Part shown: positions 25,131-33,904 of the stretch, piece by piece
How the letters are laid out: each line of letters starts with the position of its first letter
Position numbering within the stretch: position 1 is the stretch's first letter
Source: Clostridium sp.
GTDB taxonomy: Bacteria; Bacillota; Clostridia; Clostridiales; Clostridiaceae
Assembly (NCBI GenBank): GCA_022773025.1
Contig: JALEZF010000015.1
Span: 1 to 53,475, forward strand
Length of the DNA: 53,475 bases
Direction of reading: 5' to 3'
Translations under genes and position numbers: made by a program
Notes under the pieces: model-generated
Database searches by the model: none
Told to the model about the DNA's origin: nothing
Seen by the model: the letters and a program-made list of their open reading frames with translations, nothing else

Positions 25131-25681
25131 ATGAATAAGAGTGATAATATACTTAGCGAACTTTTAAAGTCCCTATGCTATAAAAAAACTGATGATGCCT
25201 CCAAATCTCATAGTTCCTGCCAGTGTAAAATAGACCCATCAGGGGGGCTGATAGTAATTGCTGTGCTGATGCTAATTTAGATATAGAAGGCGGATTTCAA
25301 GACATTGATCCTATTGTGTTTTCAATTATGGGAGAAATCTTAGGATATGTACTTTCAGGAAAACTTCCTTTTAATGTAGCAAACTCAGTAGCAAATTTTT
25401 TAGCTTTAGTTAGACAAATCATAGAAACCTACGCTGCCCAGCAGCAATATCAACAGTCTGGCCCAGGAAGGTACTACAGTGCTGCTTATAGAAACGTTAC
25501 AACCCTCTACTTTACTAATCCATCTCCTAGTCAAAGCGACGGGGGAGAACCCATTACATCAGGGCCTTCATCAAATAAATCATCTAGTAATTCTTACTCT
25601 AGGAACAATGAAGAAATAGCTATATTGAAAAAAGAAATCCAAGATTTAAAAAGACAGGTAGAATTATTAAGGAGGCAATAA
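25131..25681 (+). pseudogene. Small hydrophobic-centre, coiled-coil protein with a frame break at a G6 run
   Basis: An ATG at 25131 opens a frame (MNKSDNILSELLKSLC, then SCQCKIDPSGG) that stops 48 codons later. After the six-G run at about 25240-25245 the +1 frame reads on without a stop (ADSNCCADANLDIEGGFQD) into the 121-residue segment that ends at 25681. One extra G would give one protein of about 183 aa. Its N-terminal part is Cys-containing. A Gln/Ser-rich middle and a C-terminal coiled coil (EIAILKKEIQDLKRQVELLR) follow. I do not recognise the family. The SD before the ATG is poor. It may be a broken gene, a slippage-expressed gene, or a base-calling error at the G run. Confidence 0.55.
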
Positions 25682-25697
25682 CTTTAACCGCCTCCTT
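25669..25697 (+). terminator. Bidirectional terminator overlapping the stop codon
   Basis: AAGGAGGC at 25669-25676 pairs with GCCTCCTT at 25690-25697. It includes the stop codon of the upstream coiled-coil gene and serves the convergent nucleotidase gene as well. Confidence 0.7.
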
Positions 25698-25711
25698 ATT
25701 ATTTATTTTAT

Positions 25712-27226
25712 TTAATATTTAACTACATAGTTACTTTCATCAATTACCTTTACATTGTGATTCTTTTGCAGATATTCTATAATAAGTTCACTAATATCTG
25801 TATTTATTTCCTTTATACATTCTGCATTCTCATAGCATGGATAAATAGCCGTATTACTGGCACGATAATTATTTAAAACAATTGTATAATACTTTTCTAA
25901 ATTGATATCTGTACCACTCTTCTTCATAGAGACAACTCTATTTCCAAACTCTTTTGATAAATCAATTACATATGTTAACCCTCCAAACATATCATAATTG
26001 TAGTTTTGAATTTTAGGTACAAGGAACTCCTGGTTTATCTCAACTTTGCCATCTTTAACAACAAAATAGGTAGCACTCTTCTCTATTGCCTCTTTAAGCT
26101 GCTTTCCTGTTATTTTAAGAATCTTGATAGTATTAGGATAAGGGTAATTTATTAAAACATCTCTTATTGAAACTTGTTTTCTAAATCCAATAGCACTATC
26201 AAATAAAGATAAAGCTGAAAAGTCAGCATTAGAAACATCAAGCTGTACCTGTTGAAGAAAGTTTATAAATGGATGGCCTTTTAGTCTTGCTTCAAAGATA
26301 TCATCTATCATCATATCTTTATCAAAACTTCCTATTTCCCTATCAAGATATTTTTGTAGCTCTTTTTCTACATCTGTAAATATACTTTCTAAGGCTTCAT
26401 CTATACCCTCATTTAAAGAACTAACCTTTACAAGCTCATAGCTTGCCTCTTTCGTCTCTGTATCAAGTTCAATCTTAGTGAAATTTTCACCATTATGTAC
26501 AGGCTGTGCACATATTACACCCTTTATCTTTGTTATAAATGACCTATGCTGATGACCACTTAAAACTATATCTATTGAATCAAATTTTTCTAAAAGCTCA
26601 CTAGCTTGATTCTCTTTAGTAAGCTTTTCTGTAGGAGTCATATCATCATCTAAGCTTTTTTCAAAGCCACCGTGATAACATACTATTATCATATCGGATT
26701 TTTCTTTTAATTCTTTTTCATATTTACCATACATGTCTACTGGATCTAAAAACTCTAAATCAGGAATATTTTTTTCATGCTCCCAATTAGGAATAAAGCC
26801 TGTAGTAAGTCCTATACAGCCAATTTTGAATCCATTAAAATCAAAGATAGTATATGGTTTGCTTCCAAAAGGCAATCCTTTAATGTTTGCATTTAATAAT
26901 TTATTTGATACTTTTTCATAAGCACTGCTTAAATATTCTAATCCATAATTGAATTCATGGTTACCTAAAACATAGGCATCATAGCCTATAGTCTCTAAAC
27001 ATTCTATAATAGGATTGTTCTTCATCTTTTGTTTTGATAGATAATGGGCAAGGGCTGACCCTTGAACTAAATCTCCACAATCTATTTTTAGAGATCCATC
27101 ATAATTCTTTTCATCTTTTAATATGTAGCTTCCTATCTTCAAAATCCCCAATGATTTCTCATCTACATAGTTGGTGGGATATACATACCCATGTAAATCA
27201 CTAGTTTGATATATAACTATTTTCAT
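25712..27226 (-). CDS. Cytoplasmic 5'-nucleotidase / 2',3'-cyclic phosphodiesterase family enzyme
   Basis: 504 aa, metallophosphatase (UshA/CpdB family). Dimetal site: SDLHGYVYP, CGDLVQG, GNHEFNYG, CYHGGFE and SGHQHRS. A C-terminal 5'-nucleotidase domain (SIRDVLINYPYPNTIKILKI) follows from ~340. Unlike UshA, CpdB and the sortase-anchored relative at 33905, it has no signal peptide, so it should act on phosphoesters inside the cell. GGAGGGG precedes the ATG. It is last in the second Ugp-like operon, 75 bp after the binding-protein gene across a hairpin. It probably processes the imported compound or its product. Confidence 0.88.
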   Translation of the reverse strand: MKIVIYQTSDLHGYVYPTNYVDEKSLGILKIGSYILKDEKNYDGSLKIDCGDLVQGSALAHYLSKQKMKNNPIIECLETIGYDAYVLGNHEFNYGLEYLSSAYEKVSNKLLNANIKGLPFGSKPYTIFDFNGFKIGCIGLTTGFIPNWEHEKNIPDLEFLDPVDMYGKYEKELKEKSDMIIVCYHGGFEKSLDDDMTPTEKLTKENQASELLEKFDSIDIVLSGHQHRSFITKIKGVICAQPVHNGENFTKIELDTETKEASYELVKVSSLNEGIDEALESIFTDVEKELQKYLDREIGSFDKDMMIDDIFEARLKGHPFINFLQQVQLDVSNADFSALSLFDSAIGFRKQVSIRDVLINYPYPNTIKILKITGKQLKEAIEKSATYFVVKDGKVEINQEFLVPKIQNYNYDMFGGLTYVIDLSKEFGNRVVSMKKSGTDINLEKYYTIVLNNYRASNTAIYPCYENAECIKEINTDISELIIEYLQKNHNVKVIDESNYVVKY

Positions 27227-27245
27227 AATTCCCCTCCATTTATAA

Positions 27246-27277
27246 AGGACTGTCTCAAAATACTTTAAGACAGCCCC
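27246..27277 (-). terminator. Intercistronic hairpin after the second binding-protein gene
   Basis: On the minus strand GGGCTGTCT pairs with AGACAGTCC around a 12-nt loop. It occupies the same place, after the binding-protein gene, as the hairpin at 18542-18567 in the first importer operon, and shares the GGGCTGTC/GACAG core. Confidence 0.65.
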
Positions 27278-27301
27278 TTATAATCACTTATTTAAAATTT
27301 A

Positions 27302-28573
27302 CTATTCCCAGATTGACTTTAAAGTAGTCTTAAATCCATCTAGTGTTTTATTAACATCTGCTGTGTTTGGTGAAGCTAAAATTGTTTCCATAACTGTTGA
27401 TGCTTCACGGTATGCAGCGTCAGCTCCCTGTAAAACAGGGTTTGTGTATAAATTCTTAGTTGCATCTGATAATATTGGAGCAATTAAGCTTCCACTATTC
27501 TTATACTCTTCTGAATCAATAGCGCTCTTTCTAACTGGCATATATCCAGTTTCTATAGCCCATTTGATTTGGTTTTCTTTAGTAGTTAAGAACTTTAAGA
27601 ACTCATATGCAGCAGTTTTTTGTTCTGCTGTAGCACTAGAGAATACATATAAATCAGTACCTTGTTGTAAAGATACAGTAGTTGGTGATGGTGCAACACC
27701 TACCTCAAATTTATCACCAACACCTTGTTTAACAAAATTTTCACCAGCATTGGATCCAACATACATAGCTACTTTTCCATTTCCAAATGGTCCTGATAAA
27801 TATCTATCTGTTCCAGCGATTCTAAAATATCCTTCTTTTACTCCATCTAAGTAGTAGTTTACAGCAGCTTTAGACTCATCGCTTGTTACATCAAAGCTTG
27901 GGTCGAATATCTTACCTTCTGCTTTTAAGAAAGTTGTATAATATGTATGTAAAGCATCAAATCCAACTCCCACTATACCCTTCTTATCTTTTATTTCTTT
28001 AGATACAGCCTTAAGCTCTTCATAGTTTGTTGGGACCTTTAAGTTTAATTCATTTAAAAGAGTTTTATTATACCATAAAACTTCTGTTGACTTATTAAAT
28101 GGCATTCCGTATATTTTACCATCGATCTTAACAGTTTCTCTAAGGCTTGGTAAAATATCTTCATAGTTATCAAACTTAATTTTTTCATTTTCTATGTATG
28201 GTGTTAAATCAGTTACTAAGTTCTCCTTAATTGGATTGAACATCCAGTCAGGATATGCTTGAGTTAATGTTGGTAGGTTATCAGGACTTACAACTGTAGC
28301 TGTAATCTTTTGTTGTAAATCTGGATAACTTGATTGGTTTTGTAAAATTACAGTGATGTTTGGATTAGCTTTCATAAACTCATCTGTTAAACTTTGTAGA
28401 GATTTTTCTTGTGCACCCTGCATTGCGTGCCAGAATGTAATTTCCACTGGTTTTGTAATTTCTGTTACTATTTCTGCATTTTCTGCTGTTTTGTCTTTAG
28501 CGCCGCATCCAGCAAGTACAGTTACAGTTGTTGCTGCTGCAAGCACAAGCGCTAATATCTTCTTGTGTTTCAT
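27302..28573 (-). CDS. UgpB-like ABC importer solute-binding lipoprotein (system 2)
   Basis: 423 aa. Lipoprotein signal ending VLAGC (lipid-attached C23), then a family 1 binding-protein fold. FWHAMQGAQEKSLQSL at ~48 is close to the FWHSMEG start of UgpB. It is a paralogue of the 18584 gene and similar in layout, but clearly diverged in the rest. It receives the substrate for permeases at 29870 and 30697. Substrate likely an organophosphate, by operon content only. Expression level is probably set apart from the downstream nucleotidase by the hairpin. Confidence 0.88.
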   Translation of the reverse strand: MKHKKILALVLAAATTVTVLAGCGAKDKTAENAEIVTEITKPVEITFWHAMQGAQEKSLQSLTDEFMKANPNITVILQNQSSYPDLQQKITATVVSPDNLPTLTQAYPDWMFNPIKENLVTDLTPYIENEKIKFDNYEDILPSLRETVKIDGKIYGMPFNKSTEVLWYNKTLLNELNLKVPTNYEELKAVSKEIKDKKGIVGVGFDALHTYYTTFLKAEGKIFDPSFDVTSDESKAAVNYYLDGVKEGYFRIAGTDRYLSGPFGNGKVAMYVGSNAGENFVKQGVGDKFEVGVAPSPTTVSLQQGTDLYVFSSATAEQKTAAYEFLKFLTTKENQIKWAIETGYMPVRKSAIDSEEYKNSGSLIAPILSDATKNLYTNPVLQGADAAYREASTVMETILASPNTADVNKTLDGFKTTLKSIWE

Positions 28574-28590
28574 ATTTTATTCCTCCTATG

Positions 28591-29886
28591 TTATATGGTT
28601 TGACCTTTTTCTGGTAACAATACATCTCCAGATTCATTATAAAGTCTTTCAGGATGATAAGAATGTATAGGCACTAATAGCTTAGGTTTAATTAAGTTTA
28701 TTATCTCAATTAAATCATAAGGATGCGCATGACCACTACATGAAGCTCTTACGAACTCTATATTATGCTCTGCAAATGAATTTACAAATGGTTCATATGC
28801 AGGATCAAAATCACCAAGTGGCACAGCATTTGAGTGAATATAAATTCCACCTTCCTTTAATTTATTTATATGATTCATGGCAAGTGTATCTAATTGCCAG
28901 AAAAATTCACCTTCATCATTTAGTAAATCTTCAAATTCGATTTTAAGATTCTTATCTAAGCCATAGTCTTTTCCATCTAACTCATAATAATACGCTTCAT
29001 ATCCAGTTGCTTCTTTTAAAACATAGGCATAATATGAATCTAAAACAACTTTTCTCGAGTTAGTCTTTATTATATTGGAAATCCTCTCGATATTAGAAAT
29101 ATAATAGTTAAATGTAATCTGCTTATTAGGATTACTATCAACAATTTCATTTATGTTCTTCAATAATTCTTCTTCATTTAATATCTCATCTGATCTTATT
29201 TTTTCATTAACTTCTTGGAAAGATACGCTAACACCTTCAATTAGTAAAACATCGCAGTTTTCACTTTCTTTACAAAAATTCAAAGTATCATGCTTTCTAT
29301 ATCCATGAAGTCTTATATCTCCAGTGTAAGATATCACTAAATCAGGTGTAGTGATAAGTAATCCAGAAGCTCCATATGCATCGTGGTCTACCGGCATTAC
29401 CTTTACCTTAATATCTCCAAGCTCTATAACTTCATTTTCTTTTACTCCAACTATATCTCTAGTGTTTTTTCCTTCATTAACATGAAGAGGGAAAAGGAAG
29501 TCGTTGTTTATGTTCAATGTATTAAGTAAAGACTTGGTTCCTTCTAATGTATATAAAGGTACTGCTGGGTTTAAGTAATTTATTATCTTTGAATGATCTA
29601 AGTGGACATGCGATAAAAATACAGCAGTATTTTTAAAGCTATCCTCTTTAGATTCAAAGCCTTTTATCGAAATTTTAGGGTCAAACATATTATTTATGTA
29701 TGGTACTAACCCTGCATCTATTAATCCATTTAAATCTCCAGGTTGAACAGGAAGTGTTGGATTATACTCACTTCCAAAATCGAAAAAGATACGGCTGTCT
29801 TCATATGCGATTTCTATAATAGTTCCTCCAATGGTAAGAATCCCATTATGAAATGTAATTTTCGTCTTTTTATCCTTTAACGCCAC
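28591..29886 (-). CDS. Metallo-beta-lactamase-fold hydrolase inside the second importer operon
   Basis: About 431 aa. The HxHxDH zinc motif is visible as LSHVHLDHSKI near residue 95. Later ligands are in PVDHDAYGASGLLI, ISYTGDIRLHG and SCSGHAHPYD. This resembles RNase J/CPSF-like or MBL-exonuclease proteins more than beta-lactamases. The SHVHLDH and GHAHP spacing and the final VPIHSYHPE are typical of phosphodiesterase-type MBLs. No signal peptide. I start at GTG 29886, 9 nt after GAGGAG, overlapping the end of the permease gene by 17 bp. A role in cleaving an imported phosphodiester is plausible; RNA as substrate cannot be excluded. Confidence 0.75.
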   Translation of the reverse strand: MALKDKKTKITFHNGILTIGGTIIEIAYEDSRIFFDFGSEYNPTLPVQPGDLNGLIDAGLVPYINNMFDPKISIKGFESKEDSFKNTAVFLSHVHLDHSKIINYLNPAVPLYTLEGTKSLLNTLNINNDFLFPLHVNEGKNTRDIVGVKENEVIELGDIKVKVMPVDHDAYGASGLLITTPDLVISYTGDIRLHGYRKHDTLNFCKESENCDVLLIEGVSVSFQEVNEKIRSDEILNEEELLKNINEIVDSNPNKQITFNYYISNIERISNIIKTNSRKVVLDSYYAYVLKEATGYEAYYYELDGKDYGLDKNLKIEFEDLLNDEGEFFWQLDTLAMNHINKLKEGGIYIHSNAVPLGDFDPAYEPFVNSFAEHNIEFVRASCSGHAHPYDLIEIINLIKPKLLVPIHSYHPERLYNESGDVLLPEKGQTI

Positions 29887-30688
29887 TCTTAACAACTCCT
29901 CTAATAATTTGTTTTCTAAATACTAGATATAAGATTAAAATTGGTACTATAGCGATAGTTGAAGCTGCCATTTGCAGATGAACGCTGGTACCACTTTCAC
30001 TAGCAAAAGAACTTAATCCATTGCTAAGAAGTCTTAATTCTTTAGTATTAGTTACAAGGATTGGCCATAAGAATGCATTCCATCCATTAATAAAGCTTAA
30101 TATTCCCATGGTAAATAAAGCAGGTTTTGATAAAGGAATCATTATCCTTCTAACAAACTCTAAATCTCCACATCCATCAACCTTTGCTGCCTTATAGTAA
30201 GATATAGGAATACTTGTTAAGTATTCTTTCAAATAAAATATATAGAATATACTTGCTAAAGATGGAAGTATTAATGCAGTATATGTGTCAAGCAGATTAA
30301 GCTGTGCAATGGTCTGATAGTTTGTAAATACTGTTACCTCATAAGGTACCATTAACAATGCAGCCATACCCATAACTAGAATATTCTTATACTTAAACTC
30401 TAACTTTACTAAAGCAAAAGCCGAAAGCACTGAAGTTATAAGCACTCCTAATGTAGTGACTCCTGAAACAAATATTGTGTTGAAAAAATATCTAACAAAA
30501 GGAGCCTGCTTCATTGCTAATACAAAGTTCTCCCACTGAGGCTTATTTGGGATTAATGTTGGTGGAATACTAGTTGCCTCTTGATAAGTCATTAAACTTG
30601 CTAAAATCATATATACAAAAGGAAATAATGTTATTAAAGCCATGATAACAATAAAACCTTTTGATAAAATCGTACTAACCTTTTTCAT
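29870..30688 (-). CDS. UgpE/MalG-like ABC importer permease (system 2)
   Basis: 272 aa, six membrane helices. EAA loop near 185 (YKAAKVDGCGDLEFVRRIM) and C-terminal FRKQIIRGVVKSGVKG. Close in design to the system 1 permease at 19940. The MBL-fold gene overlaps its 3' end, which shows that the hydrolase belongs to the importer operon rather than to an accidental neighbour. Confidence 0.9.
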   Translation of the reverse strand: MKKVSTILSKGFIVIMALITLFPFVYMILASLMTYQEATSIPPTLIPNKPQWENFVLAMKQAPFVRYFFNTIFVSGVTTLGVLITSVLSAFALVKLEFKYKNILVMGMAALLMVPYEVTVFTNYQTIAQLNLLDTYTALILPSLASIFYIFYLKEYLTSIPISYYKAAKVDGCGDLEFVRRIMIPLSKPALFTMGILSFINGWNAFLWPILVTNTKELRLLSNGLSSFASESGTSVHLQMAASTIAIVPILILYLVFRKQIIRGVVKSGVKG

Positions 30689-30696
30689 TCTTTCAC

Positions 30697-31578
30697 CTAC
30701 TTAGATATTCTTTTCAATATACGATTCTGAATCAATGTGAAAACTAAAATTAAAATAAATAATATAACTGCTGCCGCCATACCTTGACCATATCTATTTT
30801 CAACATAGAATTTATTAAAAATGTAGAAAACAGCAGTGGTAGCACTATCTGCAATACCCGCTTTTCCATTGAATATAGCAAATACTTGAGCATACACCTT
30901 AAATGCATTAATGAAATTAACCATTAATAAAAATGTAATTATAGGTATCATTTGTGGTAAAGTTATTCTAAAAAATTGCTGCATCTTAGTTGCTCCAAAC
31001 ATATCAGCAACTTTATAATAATTAGAATCCACATTTCTTAAACCAGAAAGTAAAATGATTATATTAAATGCTAATCCTGACCATATTCCAAATATGATAA
31101 GTGTAATCATACTCATGTTAGGGTCATCTAAAAAGTTTATAGGTCCTGCATTGAATATTTCCAGTACATAATTGACAAATCCATATTCACCATTTAATAA
31201 ATATCTAAACACAATACCAACGGCTATTATACTTGTTAAATATGGTATAAAAAATATTGTTTCACAAATATCTTTATGCTTTATCTTATCGTGAATAGTA
31301 ATTGCAATAAACATAGCAATTATAAGCCCTACTGGTACAACAATAAATGCATAGAGTGCTGTATTTCCTAATGCTGTATGAAATTTTGGGTCACTTAATA
31401 CTACTTCAAAATTTTTGAATCCATTAAATTGCAAGTTATTTAATGTTCCTTTTTGGAACGCCATTATAAAAGTCTTTATTAATGGGAGTACACTAAATAT
31501 CCCAACTATTATCAGTTCAGGTAATAAAAACAACCATGCCTGCGGTGAATTTTCAGCTCTATATTTAAATTTTTTCAT
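30697..31578 (-). CDS. UgpA/MalF-like ABC importer permease (system 2)
   Basis: 293 aa, six membrane helices, with the EAA loop near 190 (YYKVADMFGATKMQQFFRI), in which the usual alanine-rich part is slightly altered. The start codon overlaps the ATPase stop by one base (TAATG), and 8 bp separate it from the next permease. Partner of the 29870 product. Confidence 0.9.
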   Translation of the reverse strand: MKKFKYRAENSPQAWLFLLPELIIVGIFSVLPLIKTFIMAFQKGTLNNLQFNGFKNFEVVLSDPKFHTALGNTALYAFIVVPVGLIIAMFIAITIHDKIKHKDICETIFFIPYLTSIIAVGIVFRYLLNGEYGFVNYVLEIFNAGPINFLDDPNMSMITLIIFGIWSGLAFNIIILLSGLRNVDSNYYKVADMFGATKMQQFFRITLPQMIPIITFLLMVNFINAFKVYAQVFAIFNGKAGIADSATTAVFYIFNKFYVENRYGQGMAAAVILFILILVFTLIQNRILKRISK

Positions 31579-32648
31579 TAGTACACTCTAACTCCATTCT
31601 CTTGGAAAATATAAATGCCATTATAATCAACATCAAAACCTACCTCATCGCCTTCTTTGATATTTTTAGCTATATCTGTAACTGACTTTGAGTATGTATC
31701 ATTGATATTGAAATTAACTATACAGTCTTTTCCTATTAATTCTATTGATTCAACGTTGACTTTAAATAATGGCTTTTCACTTAGTTCAAAATACTCTGGT
31801 CTAATTCCAACATAGTATTTATCTTGATTCAATTCTCCTTTAAGCCTATCCCCATTTAAAAGGTTCAAATCAATTGAAAAATCTTTAGATGTTAATGTAT
31901 TTCCATCTTTCCTCATTTCAAAGATATTGATTATAGGATTTCCCATGAACTTAGCTACAAAAAGGTTTGCAGGCTCTAAATATAAATTTTGAGGAATATC
32001 AAACTGTTGAACTATTCCTTCATTCATTAATACAATCCTGTCACTTATAGATAAAGCTTCTTCTTGGTCGTGTGTAACGAAAATAGTAGTGATTCCTATT
32101 TCTTTTACAAGTCTTCTTATTTCTTCCCTGATTTTCAACCTAAGTCTTGCATCTAGATTACTTAAAGGTTCATCTAATAAAAGAATCTTAGGACTTTGAA
32201 CTAAAGCTCTTGTTATTGCAACTCTCTGCTGCTGCCCTCCAGACATTTCACCTGGTTTCTTATCTGCTAATCCTTCAATACTTGTAATCTTCATAAATTT
32301 TTCCGATATAGCCTTAGCTTCTTGTTTTGGTTTCTTATTCTTTCCAACTGTTAGAGGAAACATAATATTTTCCAAAACTGTCATGTGAGGATATAACGCA
32401 TAATTTTGGAATACCAATCCTATATTTCTATCTTTAGGATGTTTACCAATAACTGATTCATTATCAAACTTAATATCTCCACTTGTAGGGTCTAAAAGTC
32501 CCGCTAATAAGTTTAAGATTGTTGTTTTACCACAGCCACTTGGCCCTAATAGACATATAAGTTCTCCTTCATTGATTTCAAGATCGATGCTTTTCAAAGC
32601 TTCATACCCATTGCTGTAAACTTTTCTTAGTTTTTCAATCTGTATCAT
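31578..32648 (-). CDS. UgpC/MalK-like ABC importer ATPase (system 2)
   Basis: 356 aa. Walker A GPSGCGKTT near 37, Q-loop FQNYALYPHMT, signature MSGGQQQRVAITRAL, Walker B LLLDEPLSNLD, and a C-terminal TOBE regulatory region from ~235. First gene of the second importer operon. It is a paralogue of the 21667 gene. AGAGGTGAAAT precedes the ATG. Confidence 0.93.
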   Translation of the reverse strand: MIQIEKLRKVYSNGYEALKSIDLEINEGELICLLGPSGCGKTTILNLLAGLLDPTSGDIKFDNESVIGKHPKDRNIGLVFQNYALYPHMTVLENIMFPLTVGKNKKPKQEAKAISEKFMKITSIEGLADKKPGEMSGGQQQRVAITRALVQSPKILLLDEPLSNLDARLRLKIREEIRRLVKEIGITTIFVTHDQEEALSISDRIVLMNEGIVQQFDIPQNLYLEPANLFVAKFMGNPIINIFEMRKDGNTLTSKDFSIDLNLLNGDRLKGELNQDKYYVGIRPEYFELSEKPLFKVNVESIELIGKDCIVNFNINDTYSKSVTDIAKNIKEGDEVGFDVDYNGIYIFQENGVRVY

Positions 32649-33099
32649 ATTTCACCTCTGTTATTTTCACATTTATCATATTCTTACAATAGATAAAGTT
32701 TAATTATACTTTGCAGAAAAAATCCTTTATCTATAATATATATTATTTCTACAAATTTTGCACACATTTTTTTATGTATTTATTGTATTTTTAATTTAAT
32801 TCATTTCTTACCATTTTTATACTTATGATATATAATTTTCAATATTATAACTTAATAGATCCAATTTAAAATTTAGCTAGTGAAAATATTGATATGTTAG
32901 TAGTATTTGCATTTTAGTCATTACAAATACAAATGAAATAAATTATAAAAATCACAACTTAGTTTTATAATTTATTATCACTTTAATTATTAATACCATC
33001 ACATTACCATAACTTGCATTATGTACAAAAATAAAATTTATGATAAGATATATAAGGACTTTTTTAGAGAAGAACAAACTAAAGAGGAGGTCATAATAT
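32649..33099. other. AT-rich divergent promoter region between importer system 2 and satP
   Basis: About 450 bp with no gene. It must hold the promoters of the minus-strand importer operon and the plus-strand acetate transporter gene. It is nearly all A/T with many short T and A runs; I could not pick out a reliable operator or riboswitch. Confidence 0.5.
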
Positions 33100-33711
33100 A
33101 TGTCAAATGAAACAAAAGTAAAAATAGTAACAGCTGATCCATCTGCCTTAGGTTTATTTGGACTAGCTATCATAACATTAGTTGCATCATCACAAAAATT
33201 AGGATTAACATCAGGAGTATCTTTAGTTTTACCATGGGCAATTTTCTTAGGAGCTACTGCTCAATTAATTGCCTCAATTAACGATTTTAAACATAATAAT
33301 ACCTTTGGAGCTACTGCTTTCGGTGCTTATGCATTCTTTTGGTATGCTATAGGCTTCACATGGCTTATTCAAAATGGTGTCTTTGGCGAAAATCTAGCAG
33401 CTATAGCTGATCTAAAGCAATTAGGGTTTGCTTACTTAGGTTATTTAATATTCACATTATTTATGACTATAGGAGCAATGGAAACTCACAAAGTGTTATT
33501 TACGATATTTGTACTAATTGATTTCTTATTCATAGGTTTAACCTTATCATCTTTTGGAATAATGTCACATGGAGCTCATATGCTTGCTGCTTATTCAGAA
33601 TTAGCTATCGCTATCATGTCATTCTACGGTTCTGCTGCCGCTGTTTTAAATACACACTTCGGAAAAGTATTTTTACCAGTTGGTAAACCATTTGGTATAT
33701 TTAAAAAGTAA
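33100..33711 (+). CDS. Acetate uptake transporter, GPR1/FUN34/SatP family
   Basis: 203 aa, six membrane helices. The family signature is at the start of TM1 (DPSALGLFGLAIITL, equivalent to NPAPLGL), with FYGSAAAVLN near the C-terminus. SatP-type proteins move acetate and succinate with protons or act as channels. AGAGGAGG precedes the ATG. Monocistronic, ended by hairpin 33716-33746. It fits an acetate-producing/consuming fermenter; acetate is also the CoA acceptor for the CoA-transferase at 4013. Confidence 0.9.
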   Translation: MSNETKVKIVTADPSALGLFGLAIITLVASSQKLGLTSGVSLVLPWAIFLGATAQLIASINDFKHNNTFGATAFGAYAFFWYAIGFTWLIQNGVFGENLAAIADLKQLGFAYLGYLIFTLFMTIGAMETHKVLFTIFVLIDFLFIGLTLSSFGIMSHGAHMLAAYSELAIAIMSFYGSAAAVLNTHFGKVFLPVGKPFGIFKK

Positions 33712-33715
33712 AGAC

Positions 33716-33746
33716 AAAAAGGAGGCATATTTTAATGCCTCCTTTT
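33716..33746 (+). terminator. Bidirectional terminator after satP
   Basis: GGAGGCAT at 33721-33728 pairs with ATGCCTCC at 33735-33742, flanked by A5 and T4. It can serve both satP and the convergent nucleotidase gene. Confidence 0.85.
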
Positions 33747-33747
33747 C

Positions 33748-33799
33748 CAGTTTGTTGAAAAACCCTCTGTTTTTAAACAGGGGGTTTTTCAACAAACTG
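33748..33799. repeat. Large near-perfect inverted repeat (about 25-bp stem)
   Basis: CAGTTTGTTGAAAAACCC at 33748-33765 pairs with its exact complement at 33782-33799. The stem continues through one T/G position into CTGTTT/AAACAG at the tip, leaving almost no loop. It is the strongest hairpin in the window and is unlike the ordinary terminators. It has no T tract of its own on the plus strand. Confidence 0.85.
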
Positions 33800-33800
33800 A

Positions 33801-33827
33801 AGACTGCTGACACTTTGTCAGCAGTCT
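33801..33827. repeat. Third hairpin of the 33.7-33.9 kb cluster
   Basis: AGACTGCTGAC at 33801-33811 pairs perfectly with GTCAGCAGTCT at 33817-33827 around ACTTT. It starts one base after the large inverted repeat and abuts the next hairpin. Confidence 0.8.
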
Positions 33828-33857
33828 GAGACACTTTGAATTAAAGTGTCTCTTTTT
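33828..33857 (+). terminator. Fourth hairpin of the cluster, with T5 tail
   Basis: GAGACACTTT at 33828-33837 pairs with AAAGTGTCTC at 33843-33852, followed by TTTTT on the plus strand. It would terminate a plus-strand transcript that passes the three preceding hairpins. Confidence 0.75.
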
Positions 33858-33904
33858 CTACTATAGCCTTGAAGCAACTTATATTATATTATTTTAAATA
33901 GCTT

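Noticed and set aside
28591..29886. MBL-fold protein as RNase J
   Set aside because: The length (about 431 aa) is short for RNase J and its gene is embedded in an importer operon; a general MBL hydrolase call is safer.
33748..33799. Palindrome considered as insertion-sequence ends or an attachment site
   Set aside because: No transposase, integrase or target duplication is seen around it.
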